Assembly (NCBI GenBank): GCA_015075305.1
Contig: JABTUS010000007.1
Span: 1-64,000, forward strand
Reading direction: 5' to 3'
DNA: 64,000 nt
Origin: Opitutaceae bacterium
GTDB lineage: Bacteria > Verrucomicrobiota > Verrucomicrobiia > Opitutales > Opitutaceae
Part shown: piece by piece, positions 16,905-24,622 of the stretch
How the letters are laid out: each line of letters opens with the position of its first letter
Numbering within the stretch: position 1 is the stretch's first letter
Notes under the pieces: generated by a model
What the model was told of the DNA's origin: nothing
The model's input: only the letters and a program-made list of their open reading frames with translations
Databases searched by the model: none
Made by a program: the position numbers and the translations under genes

Positions 16905-17951
16905 ATGTCTACCCTGACATTTGAGCGCCTGCGCCTGGAGAAGACGGTTCCCTTGACGATCAGCCGCGGCACGTCGACGCACAGCAAGATTTTCTGGCTT
17001 CGCTGGATCGATGAGGGGGTGGAAGGCTGGGGGGAGGCAGTTCCGTTTGCGATCGACGAGCGTCCGCAGCCTTTCTCCGCAATTGTTGAGGCGTATGAAA
17101 CCCACCGTCCCTGGCTCGAAACGATGGCGGCGTGGGAGCGCCAGGAGATCGACCGGCGTCTTCGAGCCGCCGACGCGCCGTCGGCCTTCATTGCCGCGGT
17201 GAACCAAGCTCTGTACGACTGGCTGGGCAGGCGGCTCGGGCAGCCGGTTTCGCGCCTGTTGGGATTTGCGAGCGGCGCGAGTGCGCTCACCTTTGCGACG
17301 ATCGGCATTTTGTCACCGGGTGACGCCGTTCTTCGCGTGAAAAAGTGGCGTGAGGCGCATGATGTGCGGGCCTTCAAGGTGAAGCTCGGTTCGCGGGCCG
17401 GAGTGGAGGCGGACAAGGCGATGTTTTCAGCCGTGCGTGCGGTGGTGCCGGATGGATTCAAGATGAGCGTCGATGCCAACGGGGGCTGGTCGCCTCCAAC
17501 GACCGTGGCGATGGCGGGATGGCTTGCGGGGCAGGGTGTCGATCACATCGAACAACCACTGCCACGGGGACAGGAGAGCGACCTGGCCGCGGTGCAGGCC
17601 GATTCGGCGCTGCCGATATTTGTCGACGAAAGCTGTCGCACGGCGGCGGATCTGCCGGCGCTGGTTGGATGCGTCGCAGGGATCAACATCAAGCTGATGA
17701 AATGCGGCGGACTCGACGGCGCGCTTCACCTGCTGCACGCGGCGCGGGCGCATGGCCTGCGCATTCTGGTCGGGTGCTACGGCAGCAGCGCGCTCGGAAA
17801 CTGCTGTGCGCTGACGCTTGCGCCGTTTGCGGATTTGATCGACCTCGACAGCCATCTCAATCTCAGGGACGACCCCTTTGCGGGATGGACGCTGAAGGAA
17901 GGCTTGCTGACCGCCTCGTCTTCGCCCGGATTTGGAGTTTCCCATGCCTAG
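16905..17951 (+). CDS. dgcA: Enolase-superfamily epimerase, DgcA / dipeptide-epimerase type
   Basis: 348 aa muconate-lactonising-enzyme subgroup protein. The KxK motif is seen in 'VRAFKVKLGSRAG', metal ligands in 'KMSVDANGGW', 'HIEQPLPRG' and 'IFVDESCRTA', and the second catalytic Lys in 'GINIKLMKCGG'. The 'LIDLDSHLNL' end motif is typical of L-Ala-D/L-Glu epimerases. The adjacent DUF1611 gene overlaps by 8 bp. That pairing is the one described for DgcA (N-acetyl-glutamate racemase) and DgcN in D-glutamate catabolism, so that role is favoured over muropeptide epimerisation. The substrate is inferred from context. Confidence 0.8.
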   Translation: MSTLTFERLRLEKTVPLTISRGTSTHSKIFWLRWIDEGVEGWGEAVPFAIDERPQPFSAIVEAYETHRPWLETMAAWERQEIDRRLRAADAPSAFIAAVNQALYDWLGRRLGQPVSRLLGFASGASALTFATIGILSPGDAVLRVKKWREAHDVRAFKVKLGSRAGVEADKAMFSAVRAVVPDGFKMSVDANGGWSPPTTVAMAGWLAGQGVDHIEQPLPRGQESDLAAVQADSALPIFVDESCRTAADLPALVGCVAGINIKLMKCGGLDGALHLLHAARAHGLRILVGCYGSSALGNCCALTLAPFADLIDLDSHLNLRDDPFAGWTLKEGLLTASSSPGFGVSHA

Positions 17952-19023
17952 CTCATCGTCTGACCCAGCCTCGCCCCAACGCTTTGCCATTCTGCTTCAC
18001 GGCGGATTCACGACCAGGCACGGCAAGACGGGCATTTCGCTTCTGCGGTATCGCGGCCGCGAGGTTGTCGCCGTGATCGATCGTGAGACGGCGGGGCGTC
18101 CGCTGCGCGAGGTGTCGCGCATGGCAGACCTTCCCGACATTCCGGTGGTCGCAACGATTGCGGAGGCGCTGGCCAGCCGGCCCACGGCGCTTGTCATTGG
18201 CATGTCGCCGTCGGGCGGCCGCCTGCCGGATGAGTTGTGGCCTGGCATGCGCGAGGCGGTGCAGGCGGGCGTGTCGATCTGGAATGGATTGCACACGCGC
18301 ATCGCGGACGCCCCCGGAATCGCCGCGGCGCTCCGGCCGGGTGTTCGAGTCTGGGACATGCGCCGGGAACCGGAAAACGTCAGGACGGGCACCGGTGGCG
18401 CGCGGCAGCTTTCGGCGAAGCGGATTCTTTTTGTCGGAACCGACATGGCCATCGGCAAGATGACGGCGGCGCTCGAGTTCGACCGGGAGTCGCGCGCGCG
18501 GGGCCTGCGGTCGGCGTTCGTCGCCACCGGCCAGGCAGGCATCATGATCAGCGGTTCCGGAGTGTGCCTTGATGCGGTGCGCGTCGACTACGCCAGCGGA
18601 TCGATCGAGGCGGAGGTGGTGCGACAGGGGAAGGACCGGGATGTGGTCTGGGTGGAGGGGCAGGGTTCGCTCCTCAATCCCGCATCGACAGCCACGCTGC
18701 CGCTGATCCGCGGAACGCAACCCACGCACCTGGTCCTCGTGCACAAGGCCGGGCTCGCGCATCTGCAGGCGTTTCCCAACCTGCTGATTCCGCCGCTCAG
18801 CAAGGTCGTGCAAATGTATGAGCAGGTCGCTTCGGCGGCGGGAATATTTGCACCCGCGCCCGTCATGGGAATCGCGCTGAACACCTGGGGAATGAGCGAG
18901 GAGGCGGCGCGCGGCGCCGTGGCTGCGGCTGCGCGCGAAACAGGCCTGCCTGCAACGGATGCGGTCAGGTTCGGCACCGGGGAGATTCTCGACGCAATCC
19001 TGCGAACGCCGCCGGCCGCCTGA
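17944..19023 (+). CDS. dgcN: DUF1611 family protein, DgcN-like D-glutamate N-acyltransferase
   Basis: 359 aa with an N-terminal Rossmann-like domain and a C-terminal P-loop domain starting at 'RILFVGTDMAIGKMTAALEF'. 'FVATGQAGIMISGSG' and 'WVEGQGSLLNPAS' are further family motifs. DUF1611 members next to an enolase-superfamily epimerase include DgcN, reported to N-acetylate D-glutamate before DgcA racemises it. The ATG at 17944 was chosen over a TTG at 17932. The gene overlaps dgcA and forms a two-gene unit that converges on ccoI. Confidence 0.75.
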   Translation: MPSSSSDPASPQRFAILLHGGFTTRHGKTGISLLRYRGREVVAVIDRETAGRPLREVSRMADLPDIPVVATIAEALASRPTALVIGMSPSGGRLPDELWPGMREAVQAGVSIWNGLHTRIADAPGIAAALRPGVRVWDMRREPENVRTGTGGARQLSAKRILFVGTDMAIGKMTAALEFDRESRARGLRSAFVATGQAGIMISGSGVCLDAVRVDYASGSIEAEVVRQGKDRDVVWVEGQGSLLNPASTATLPLIRGTQPTHLVLVHKAGLAHLQAFPNLLIPPLSKVVQMYEQVASAAGIFAPAPVMGIALNTWGMSEEAARGAVAAAARETGLPATDAVRFGTGEILDAILRTPPAA

Positions 19024-19057
19024 TTGGCCGGACGCTTCGGCGACGCAACGCGGTGAG

Positions 19058-21430
19058 TTACGCCGACACCTTGGCGGCGGAACGCATCCCGTAGGAGACG
19101 ATCGCGAGCGTGAGCAGCGAACTCACAGGCATCAATATGGCTGCGACGAGCGGGTTCATCCTGCCTGCAACGGCGAGGCCCACGGCGAGAAGATTGTAGG
19201 CGACTGAGAAGGCGAGAATGTTGCGCTGGGTGCGGTGACGGATGCCGTCAACTTCGAGCAGCGCGCGGATGCCGCCGATGCCGCGTCCGAGATAGTAGAA
19301 GTCGGCTTTCTTTTCCAGGACGCCGCGATGAATCACCGGTGTTCCGCGGCAGAGTGCCTGGTCAAAGGCGAGACTGTCGTTTGCACCGTCGCCCAGCATG
19401 AGCGCCTCGCCTGGCGCGTTCTCGCGCAACCATTCGGCCTTGTCGTGCGGGGAGAGGCCGCCGATGGCATGATCGGCTGGGATGCCCAGTTTTTGGGCGA
19501 GCGCCGCGACCCGGCCTGGATCGTCGCCGCTGAGAATCGCCGATTGGAGCCCACGACGGGAAAGCGCAGTGATTTCGCGTGAAGCGTCCGCGCGGACGGC
19601 ATCGGCGAATTCGAATTCAGCGATGGTCTGACCGTCGCAAGCGAAGACGGTGGCGCTTCCCTCCGCTTTGCTGCGCCAGCCGGCGCGACCCAGCGACCAG
19701 GGGCCCAGTTCGACACCCGCACCCACGGTTTCCCGCACATCGCCGGGAATGGGTTTGATGAGTTCGCTGGCAAGCAGGTGCTCCAGCAGACTCTGGCTCA
19801 CCGGATGCGCATTGTCGGAAACGAGCGCGAGCAGGGCGGCGCGCTCCTCGTTGCTGAGGCGGGACAGCCTCTCGGGATTGCGCAGCCTGGGAGTCTCCAG
19901 CGTGAGCGTGCCCGTCTTGTCGAAGATCAGCCGCTTCACGGCGCGAAGCCGGGTCCACAGGCCGGCGTTCCGGACGAAAACGCCGACGCGACGCAGGGCG
20001 ACGGTCGCCATTTCGTCGGCGAGCGGGAAAGCGAGGGCGACGGCGCAGGGGCAGGATACGACGAGGATTGCCGTGATGATCGCTCCGGTTTTCAGCGCAT
20101 CATGGGTCGTGACCCACCAGGCAATGCCTGCGATCAGGGCGATGCCGAGGATGCCGATCAGGTAGCCGCGCACGATGCGCTCGAGAAAAATGTGACGCGA
20201 CGAGGTTTCCGCCCGGGGAGCGAGCAGCTGGGCGAGCAGCGAGTCATCCCAGCGCTGCAGCGTGAGGAGACGCACCACACTGAGACCCACGGGGATCGCC
20301 CCGGCGGGCACGCGTTGACCTGCCGAGAAGACGCGCGGCGCCGCCTCGCCGTTGATCGAGGCGAGCGAAAAGGCGGCGCTGGCATCGAGGAGCCGGGATT
20401 CGACGGGGACGGTGCGGCCCGGTGGCAGCACGATGGACTGCCCGGGTTGAAGCTTTTCGACAGCCGTGGATTCTCCGCCCTCGACCCGCACCTTTTGCGC
20501 GTGCGGCTGCCCGCCCAGGAGCCGTCGCCGGTTGCGTTCAACCGCGGCCACCTGCGCCCACCGGCCGATCAGCATCAGAAGGATGAAGGTCGAGACGAAG
20601 TCGAAGTACATGTATTCCGCGCGCCCCGCCGCCCAGCCGTAGAGGGAGCCTGCGTAGGCGCCCGTGATTCCCAGCGCGATGGGAAGGTCAATGTGCATTG
20701 CGCGCTCGCGCAGCGCGCGCACGGCGCGCACGAGAAAGTAGCTGCCGCCGACGAGCAGGCTCAGTGTTCCGAAGGCCAGCGAGAGCAGCTCGAACAGGCC
20801 CGCCCACTCAAAGCTCGACTCCATGCCGAAGTAGGCGGGCAGCGTGAAGAGCATGACGTTCATCGTGAACGCCGCGCAAAGCCCGATGCGTTTTGCGAGC
20901 CCGCGGCTCTCCGGTTCGCCGGCGGATTCCCCGGCGGGGCCGAGGGAGTAGCCGAAACCCTGAAGCTTTCGTGCAAACGCGGATGCCTGGAATTCGCCGC
21001 GTGTCCAGGTGAGCCGTGCGGTGCCGTACTGCGCGTTGACGACGATCTCTCTCGCGCCGGATTCCTGGAGAAACACGCGCTCGATCAGCCACACGCAGGC
21101 GGCGCATGAGATGCCCTGGATATTCAGCGTCAGGGTGGCCACGCGGTCGGAGTCGGCTTCGGCGGATGCCTGGGCCTCGTCCAGCCAGGCATAGTCGCGC
21201 GGCTGAAAGACGCCCGGGTCCGCCGGCGCTGTGATAGCGTCCTTGAAACTGTAGTAGCGGTCGAACCCGCTCGCGTGCACCAGTTGGAAAACGTAGCTGC
21301 AGCCATTGCAGCAGAAGCCGCTCGCGCGCATGGCGTCGTCGATCAGGGCCGAGCCGCAATGACGGCATTGCATCGCAGCTGCCCGACGGGTTTCGGCCTT
21401 CGGTCTGGACGGTGACAGTGTCGCGCTCAT
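19058..21430 (-). CDS. ccoI: Copper P1B-type ATPase for cbb3 oxidase assembly (CcoI/FixI)
   Basis: 790 aa. The N-terminal cysteine-rich segment ('CRHCG', 'FCCNGCSYVF') is followed by an HMA domain with 'GISCAACVWLIE', the layout of CcoI/FixI. The ATPase core has the transmembrane 'SCPCAVALAF' metal site, phosphorylation motif 'DKTGTLTLE' and hinge 'MLGDGANDSLAFDQ'. It should export copper towards the CuB site of the cbb3 oxidase encoded upstream. It is the last gene of the operon and ends 34 bp from the convergent dgcN. Confidence 0.94.
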   Translation of the reverse strand: MSATLSPSRPKAETRRAAAMQCRHCGSALIDDAMRASGFCCNGCSYVFQLVHASGFDRYYSFKDAITAPADPGVFQPRDYAWLDEAQASAEADSDRVATLTLNIQGISCAACVWLIERVFLQESGAREIVVNAQYGTARLTWTRGEFQASAFARKLQGFGYSLGPAGESAGEPESRGLAKRIGLCAAFTMNVMLFTLPAYFGMESSFEWAGLFELLSLAFGTLSLLVGGSYFLVRAVRALRERAMHIDLPIALGITGAYAGSLYGWAAGRAEYMYFDFVSTFILLMLIGRWAQVAAVERNRRRLLGGQPHAQKVRVEGGESTAVEKLQPGQSIVLPPGRTVPVESRLLDASAAFSLASINGEAAPRVFSAGQRVPAGAIPVGLSVVRLLTLQRWDDSLLAQLLAPRAETSSRHIFLERIVRGYLIGILGIALIAGIAWWVTTHDALKTGAIITAILVVSCPCAVALAFPLADEMATVALRRVGVFVRNAGLWTRLRAVKRLIFDKTGTLTLETPRLRNPERLSRLSNEERAALLALVSDNAHPVSQSLLEHLLASELIKPIPGDVRETVGAGVELGPWSLGRAGWRSKAEGSATVFACDGQTIAEFEFADAVRADASREITALSRRGLQSAILSGDDPGRVAALAQKLGIPADHAIGGLSPHDKAEWLRENAPGEALMLGDGANDSLAFDQALCRGTPVIHRGVLEKKADFYYLGRGIGGIRALLEVDGIRHRTQRNILAFSVAYNLLAVGLAVAGRMNPLVAAILMPVSSLLTLAIVSYGMRSAAKVSA

Positions 21431-21446
21431 TGGACCTTGGCCACGT

Positions 21447-22142
21447 TCAAAGGCAGATGAAATTCCACGGGGTGGGACCCTCGAAGCCGAGCGTGCCGCG
21501 CAGGCGCCAGCCCACGATGACCGCGGCCGTTAGCGCGAGGCTGATGCGCATCCGGTTTATCCAGAGTGGCGACAGTTTGCCCCGCACCCAGTTGAACTGG
21601 GATTGGGCGAGCCAGAGCAGGGGCACGGTGCCGAGTCCGAAGGCGAGCATGAGCTCGACGCCCTGCCGCGCGGAGCCCGCGAGAACGGCGAGTGTGATCA
21701 CGAAGTACAATGGACCGCAGGGCAGAAGCGGCGTGGCTATGCCGAGGGTCGCTGCGGCGGTCAGCCGGGATTGTCCGCGCAGCCAGCTCTGGAGTCGGAG
21801 GTATCCTTTTCCGAGAACGGGAATCCGGGGAAGCAGGCGATCCCAGCGAAAGGCGAGGGCGACAAAAAACAGGACCATGATCCACGGCAGCCAGCGCGCC
21901 GCGGAGGAGGAGAGCAGGAGCAGCGGTCCGCGTCCCAGCGCGCCGGCGAATCCACCCAGTGCGGCGTAGCCGAGGAGTCGCGTCAGGTGATAGACGGTGC
22001 GGATCGTATTCGGATCGGTTGTGTCCGCCCTGCCAGGCATGAGTCCGCACGCGAGCGGTCCGCACATGCCGGCGCAGTGCAGGCTCGTGACCAGGCCGGC
22101 GGCGAAGGCGGTGCCGGGAGAGGTGATGCCCGCGAGATCCAT
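21447..22142 (-). CDS. TauE/SafE-type (DsbD-like) membrane protein of the cbb3 cluster
   Basis: 231 aa polytopic membrane protein starting 'MDLAGITSPGTAFAAGLVTS' then 'LHCAGMCGPLACG', the paired Cys/His signature of the sulfite exporter TauE/SafE family found in cbb3 clusters. A later 'PLLPCGPLYFVITLA' carries a third conserved Cys-Gly-Pro. Members next to ccoG/ccoI are thought to help metal or thiol handling during oxidase assembly. The exact function is not established. The frame is open further upstream, but the ATG at 22142 gives the family start. Confidence 0.82.
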   Translation of the reverse strand: MDLAGITSPGTAFAAGLVTSLHCAGMCGPLACGLMPGRADTTDPNTIRTVYHLTRLLGYAALGGFAGALGRGPLLLLSSSAARWLPWIMVLFFVALAFRWDRLLPRIPVLGKGYLRLQSWLRGQSRLTAAATLGIATPLLPCGPLYFVITLAVLAGSARQGVELMLAFGLGTVPLLWLAQSQFNWVRGKLSPLWINRMRISLALTAAVIVGWRLRGTLGFEGPTPWNFICL

Positions 22143-22144
22143 GC

Positions 22145-22288
22145 TCAGGGTTGTGTCGCAAGCGGCACGGACTGCACCGGGTTGCGCGCGGCGATGGCGA
22201 ACCATGCGCCCCACATGGCTGCCTGCACGACAAAGGCGGCCACGAACCAGAGCCAGAGCCTCGAACGTTTGGTCCTAGTTTTTGCCAT
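22145..22288 (-). CDS. Small single-span membrane protein in the ccoH position
   Basis: 47 aa: a basic N-terminus 'MAKTRTKRSR' followed by one hydrophobic segment 'LWLWFVAAFVVQAAMWGAWF' and a short tail. It overlaps the end of ccoG by 14 bp and ends 2 bp before the TauE/SafE gene. In cbb3 clusters ccoH/fixH normally sits between ccoG and the SafE gene, but CcoH is about 150 aa with a periplasmic domain that is absent here. It may be a reduced functional equivalent. Confidence 0.6.
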   Translation of the reverse strand: MAKTRTKRSRLWLWFVAAFVVQAAMWGAWFAIAARNPVQSVPLATQP

Positions 22289-23783
22289 GGTGCTTCTCCG
22301 CCTCCTCCTCGCGCAGGAGCCTCGCTTCGGGGCCCAGGAAATCGACCCTGCGGGCGAGGCGGGCGGAGGTTTCGACTCCATCGGCCTCGACCTCGAATCT
22401 GAACAAACCCTCGTAGCGATCGCGCGCCTGCTGGAGAATCAGGGGCTGGACCAGCTCGGCCAGCGGTGGAACCTCGACTGTCGTTTCGAGGCCCACCTGC
22501 TTGAGCCCCTCGGGGCCGCCGACAATGCGCACGTTGAAATGCGCGGGGCGGTTCTGCTTGTTGAGCAGGCGAACGAGAAACTGGTTTCGCACGGTCTGCG
22601 CATCGACGACGTACGGCGCGCCGGTCATCCGGGTGACGTCGAGATTCATGGGTTTGACGGTGGAGAGAGCCCAGAGGGCCACGCCCGCACCGACCATGAA
22701 CAAGGCGAGATAAAGAATCGTCCGCGACCTCAGCCAGCGTGTTGGTTTGCCGGTGAACCCCTGCTGCGAATCGTAGCGGATCAGGCCCTCAGGGCGCCCG
22801 AGCCGCGTCATGACGGCGTCGCAGGCGTCGATGCAGGCCGTGCAGCCGATGCACTCCATCTGAAGGCCCTGGCGGATGTCGATGCCCGTCGGGCAGACCT
22901 GCACGCAGCGCAGGCAGTCGACGCAGTCACCGGCGGGTTCCGCTGTCGCGGTTGTCTCCGCGAGCGGAGCAGCGGACTTGAGCGCGGCCGCGCCATCCTC
23001 CCTGCGCGACGCCGCGCTCTTGCGGCTGGACCGCGGTTCGCCGCGCTTGGTGTCGTAGCCGATGACGAGGGAGTGATCGTCGATCAGCGCGGACTGGATG
23101 CGCCCGTACGGACACAGGACGATGCACATCTGTTCGCGGAACCAGGCAAAGTTGAAGTAGAGCGCGCCGGTGGCCAGGCCCATGAAGAGGAAGGCGCCCC
23201 AGTGCTCCGTCGGCGCGGTGCGCATCATCGACCAGACCTCGGGCAGCGAAACGAAGTACGCGAGGAACAGGTGGGTGATGATCGCGGACACCAGGATGTA
23301 GAGCGTGTGTTTCACGACGCGCCGGATGATCTTTTCAGTTGTCCAGGGCGCTTGATCCAGTGCGCGGCGCTTCACGGCGTCGCCGTCGATCCAACGCTCG
23401 ATCTTCCTGTAGACATGATCGAGAAACACCGTGTGCGGACAAGCCCACCCGCACCACACGCGACCCAGAAGCGCGGTGATGAAGAACAGGGTGAACCCGA
23501 GGCCGGTGATGACGAAGAAGAGCAGCCACAAGTCCTGAGCCGCGAGAGTCACGCCGAAGAGATGGAAGCGCCGGCCGGCGATGTCCAGGAACACGGCCGG
23601 GTAGCCGTTGATCTTGATCCACGGCAGGGCGAGGTAGAAGACGATCAGGGCGGAGGCCGAGAGCTTTCGGTACTTTTCGAACCGACCCCGGACGTCCGCG
23701 GGAAAGAGGAACGCCTTCGATCCGTCCTTGCGGATCGTCGTGACGGTATCGCGGTTGGGTCTTTCGGGTCTGAGGGCGGACAT
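22275..23783 (-). CDS. ccoG: cbb3 oxidase maturation ferredoxin-type protein CcoG (FixG/RdxA)
   Basis: 502 aa membrane protein. Several transmembrane segments are followed by two cysteine clusters of a 4Fe-4S ferredoxin domain, 'CVDCLRCVQVCP' and 'CIGCTACIDACD', and a C-terminal Ig-like domain (from about 390) typical of FixG. An upstream 'GRVWCGWACPHTVFLDH' is the conserved NapH-like cysteine motif. CcoG has been reported as a cupric reductase acting in copper delivery to cbb3. A Ser/Ala-rich insertion sits between the membrane part and the cluster domain. Confidence 0.94.
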   Translation of the reverse strand: MSALRPERPNRDTVTTIRKDGSKAFLFPADVRGRFEKYRKLSASALIVFYLALPWIKINGYPAVFLDIAGRRFHLFGVTLAAQDLWLLFFVITGLGFTLFFITALLGRVWCGWACPHTVFLDHVYRKIERWIDGDAVKRRALDQAPWTTEKIIRRVVKHTLYILVSAIITHLFLAYFVSLPEVWSMMRTAPTEHWGAFLFMGLATGALYFNFAWFREQMCIVLCPYGRIQSALIDDHSLVIGYDTKRGEPRSSRKSAASRREDGAAALKSAAPLAETTATAEPAGDCVDCLRCVQVCPTGIDIRQGLQMECIGCTACIDACDAVMTRLGRPEGLIRYDSQQGFTGKPTRWLRSRTILYLALFMVGAGVALWALSTVKPMNLDVTRMTGAPYVVDAQTVRNQFLVRLLNKQNRPAHFNVRIVGGPEGLKQVGLETTVEVPPLAELVQPLILQQARDRYEGLFRFEVEADGVETSARLARRVDFLGPEARLLREEEAEKHHGKN

Positions 23784-23852
23784 GGCTACTCGATGAAGGT
23801 TCGCGAAGGGAATGCGCGCGCGGACTGCGGCGCATTCCCGGTGCCAGACAAG

Positions 23853-24422
23853 TCAGGGCTTGGCGCCCTCAACCGTGATGGGTTCACCCTCCTTGTGTTT
23901 GCTCAGCAGGAATGCGGTGATGTCCGTGACTTTTTTGGCCCCGAGAACCGGTCCCCAGGTGGGCATTCCCTTCTCGGGCACGCCCTTCATGATGACATCG
24001 TGAATCTGCACGGGTCGCCCGCCGTGGATCCATGCGGTGTCGATGAGATCGGGGCCGATGGCTGCGGGCGACTCACTCTTACCGCGTCCGCTGGCCAGAT
24101 GGCAGGCGGCGCAATTGGAGACGAAGGCGGCCTGGCCGGCATCGACGAACGCGGCGGTGTGGCTCATCTTCCAGAGGCTCGCGTCGTCGAGCTTCGTGGC
24201 GGCGAGCCGCTGCGCCTCGATTTTGCCCATGGCGGCGTCGACGACCTCGGTGCTGCTCTGGCCGATGTCGAGCCACTCGTAGTAGGCCCAGTAGCCGATC
24301 CAGAAAACGATCGATGCATACAGCGAATAGAGCCACCAGTTCGGCAGGCGCTTGTCGTATTCCTGGATGCCGTCGAAGACGTGCGGCCGGACGGGTTCGT
24401 CAGGGGGGAGGTTCGGATTCAT
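23853..24422 (-). CDS. ccoP: cbb3 oxidase subunit CcoP, monoheme form
   Basis: 189 aa. The N-terminal segment 'EYDKRLPNWWLYSLYASI' with one transmembrane helix (about 30-50) is typical of CcoP. Only one heme c site, C104-A-A-C-H108, follows. Classical CcoP is about 300 aa with two cytochrome c domains, so one domain is missing. The methionine ligand probably lies in 'VPEKGMPTWGPVL'. It overlaps ccoQ by 4 bp. Confidence 0.9.
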   Translation of the reverse strand: MNPNLPPDEPVRPHVFDGIQEYDKRLPNWWLYSLYASIVFWIGYWAYYEWLDIGQSSTEVVDAAMGKIEAQRLAATKLDDASLWKMSHTAAFVDAGQAAFVSNCAACHLASGRGKSESPAAIGPDLIDTAWIHGGRPVQIHDVIMKGVPEKGMPTWGPVLGAKKVTDITAFLLSKHKEGEPITVEGAKP

Positions 24423-24610
24423 GAGGCTTGGGAGTCGTTCCTTGCCGCGGGCGTTTCCGTTTCAAACGGAAGGTTTTCGAAGTGGTGGGTCTGCTCGCGT
24501 TTCATTCGAAAGGCGCGCCAGAGGATGGCCACGAAGATGGAGACTGCGGTGATGAAGGCCGTGATGGTGAAGACGGCCGCGCTGTCCTCGAGAAGAATGC
24601 GACGAAACAT
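24419..24610 (-). CDS. ccoQ: cbb3 oxidase small subunit CcoQ (FixQ)
   Basis: 63 aa with one transmembrane segment ('AAVFTITAFITAVSIFVAIL') followed by a polar tail ('WRAFRMKREQTHHFENLPFE'). Size, topology and position between the catalytic subunit and ccoP match CcoQ, which stabilises the CcoP interaction. Sequence similarity alone is weak, as is usual for this subunit. Confidence 0.78.
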   Translation of the reverse strand: MFRRILLEDSAAVFTITAFITAVSIFVAILWRAFRMKREQTHHFENLPFETETPAARNDSQAS

Positions 24611-24622
24611 GGCGAGGGTGGG

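Noticed and set aside
19024-19057. A bidirectional terminator between dgcN and ccoI
   Set aside because: Only a weak four-base stem and no U runs are seen.
19778-21109. A 443-codon open frame antisense to ccoI
   Set aside because: Its composition is charged and repetitive without a family motif. ccoI on the other strand has all P-type ATPase motifs.
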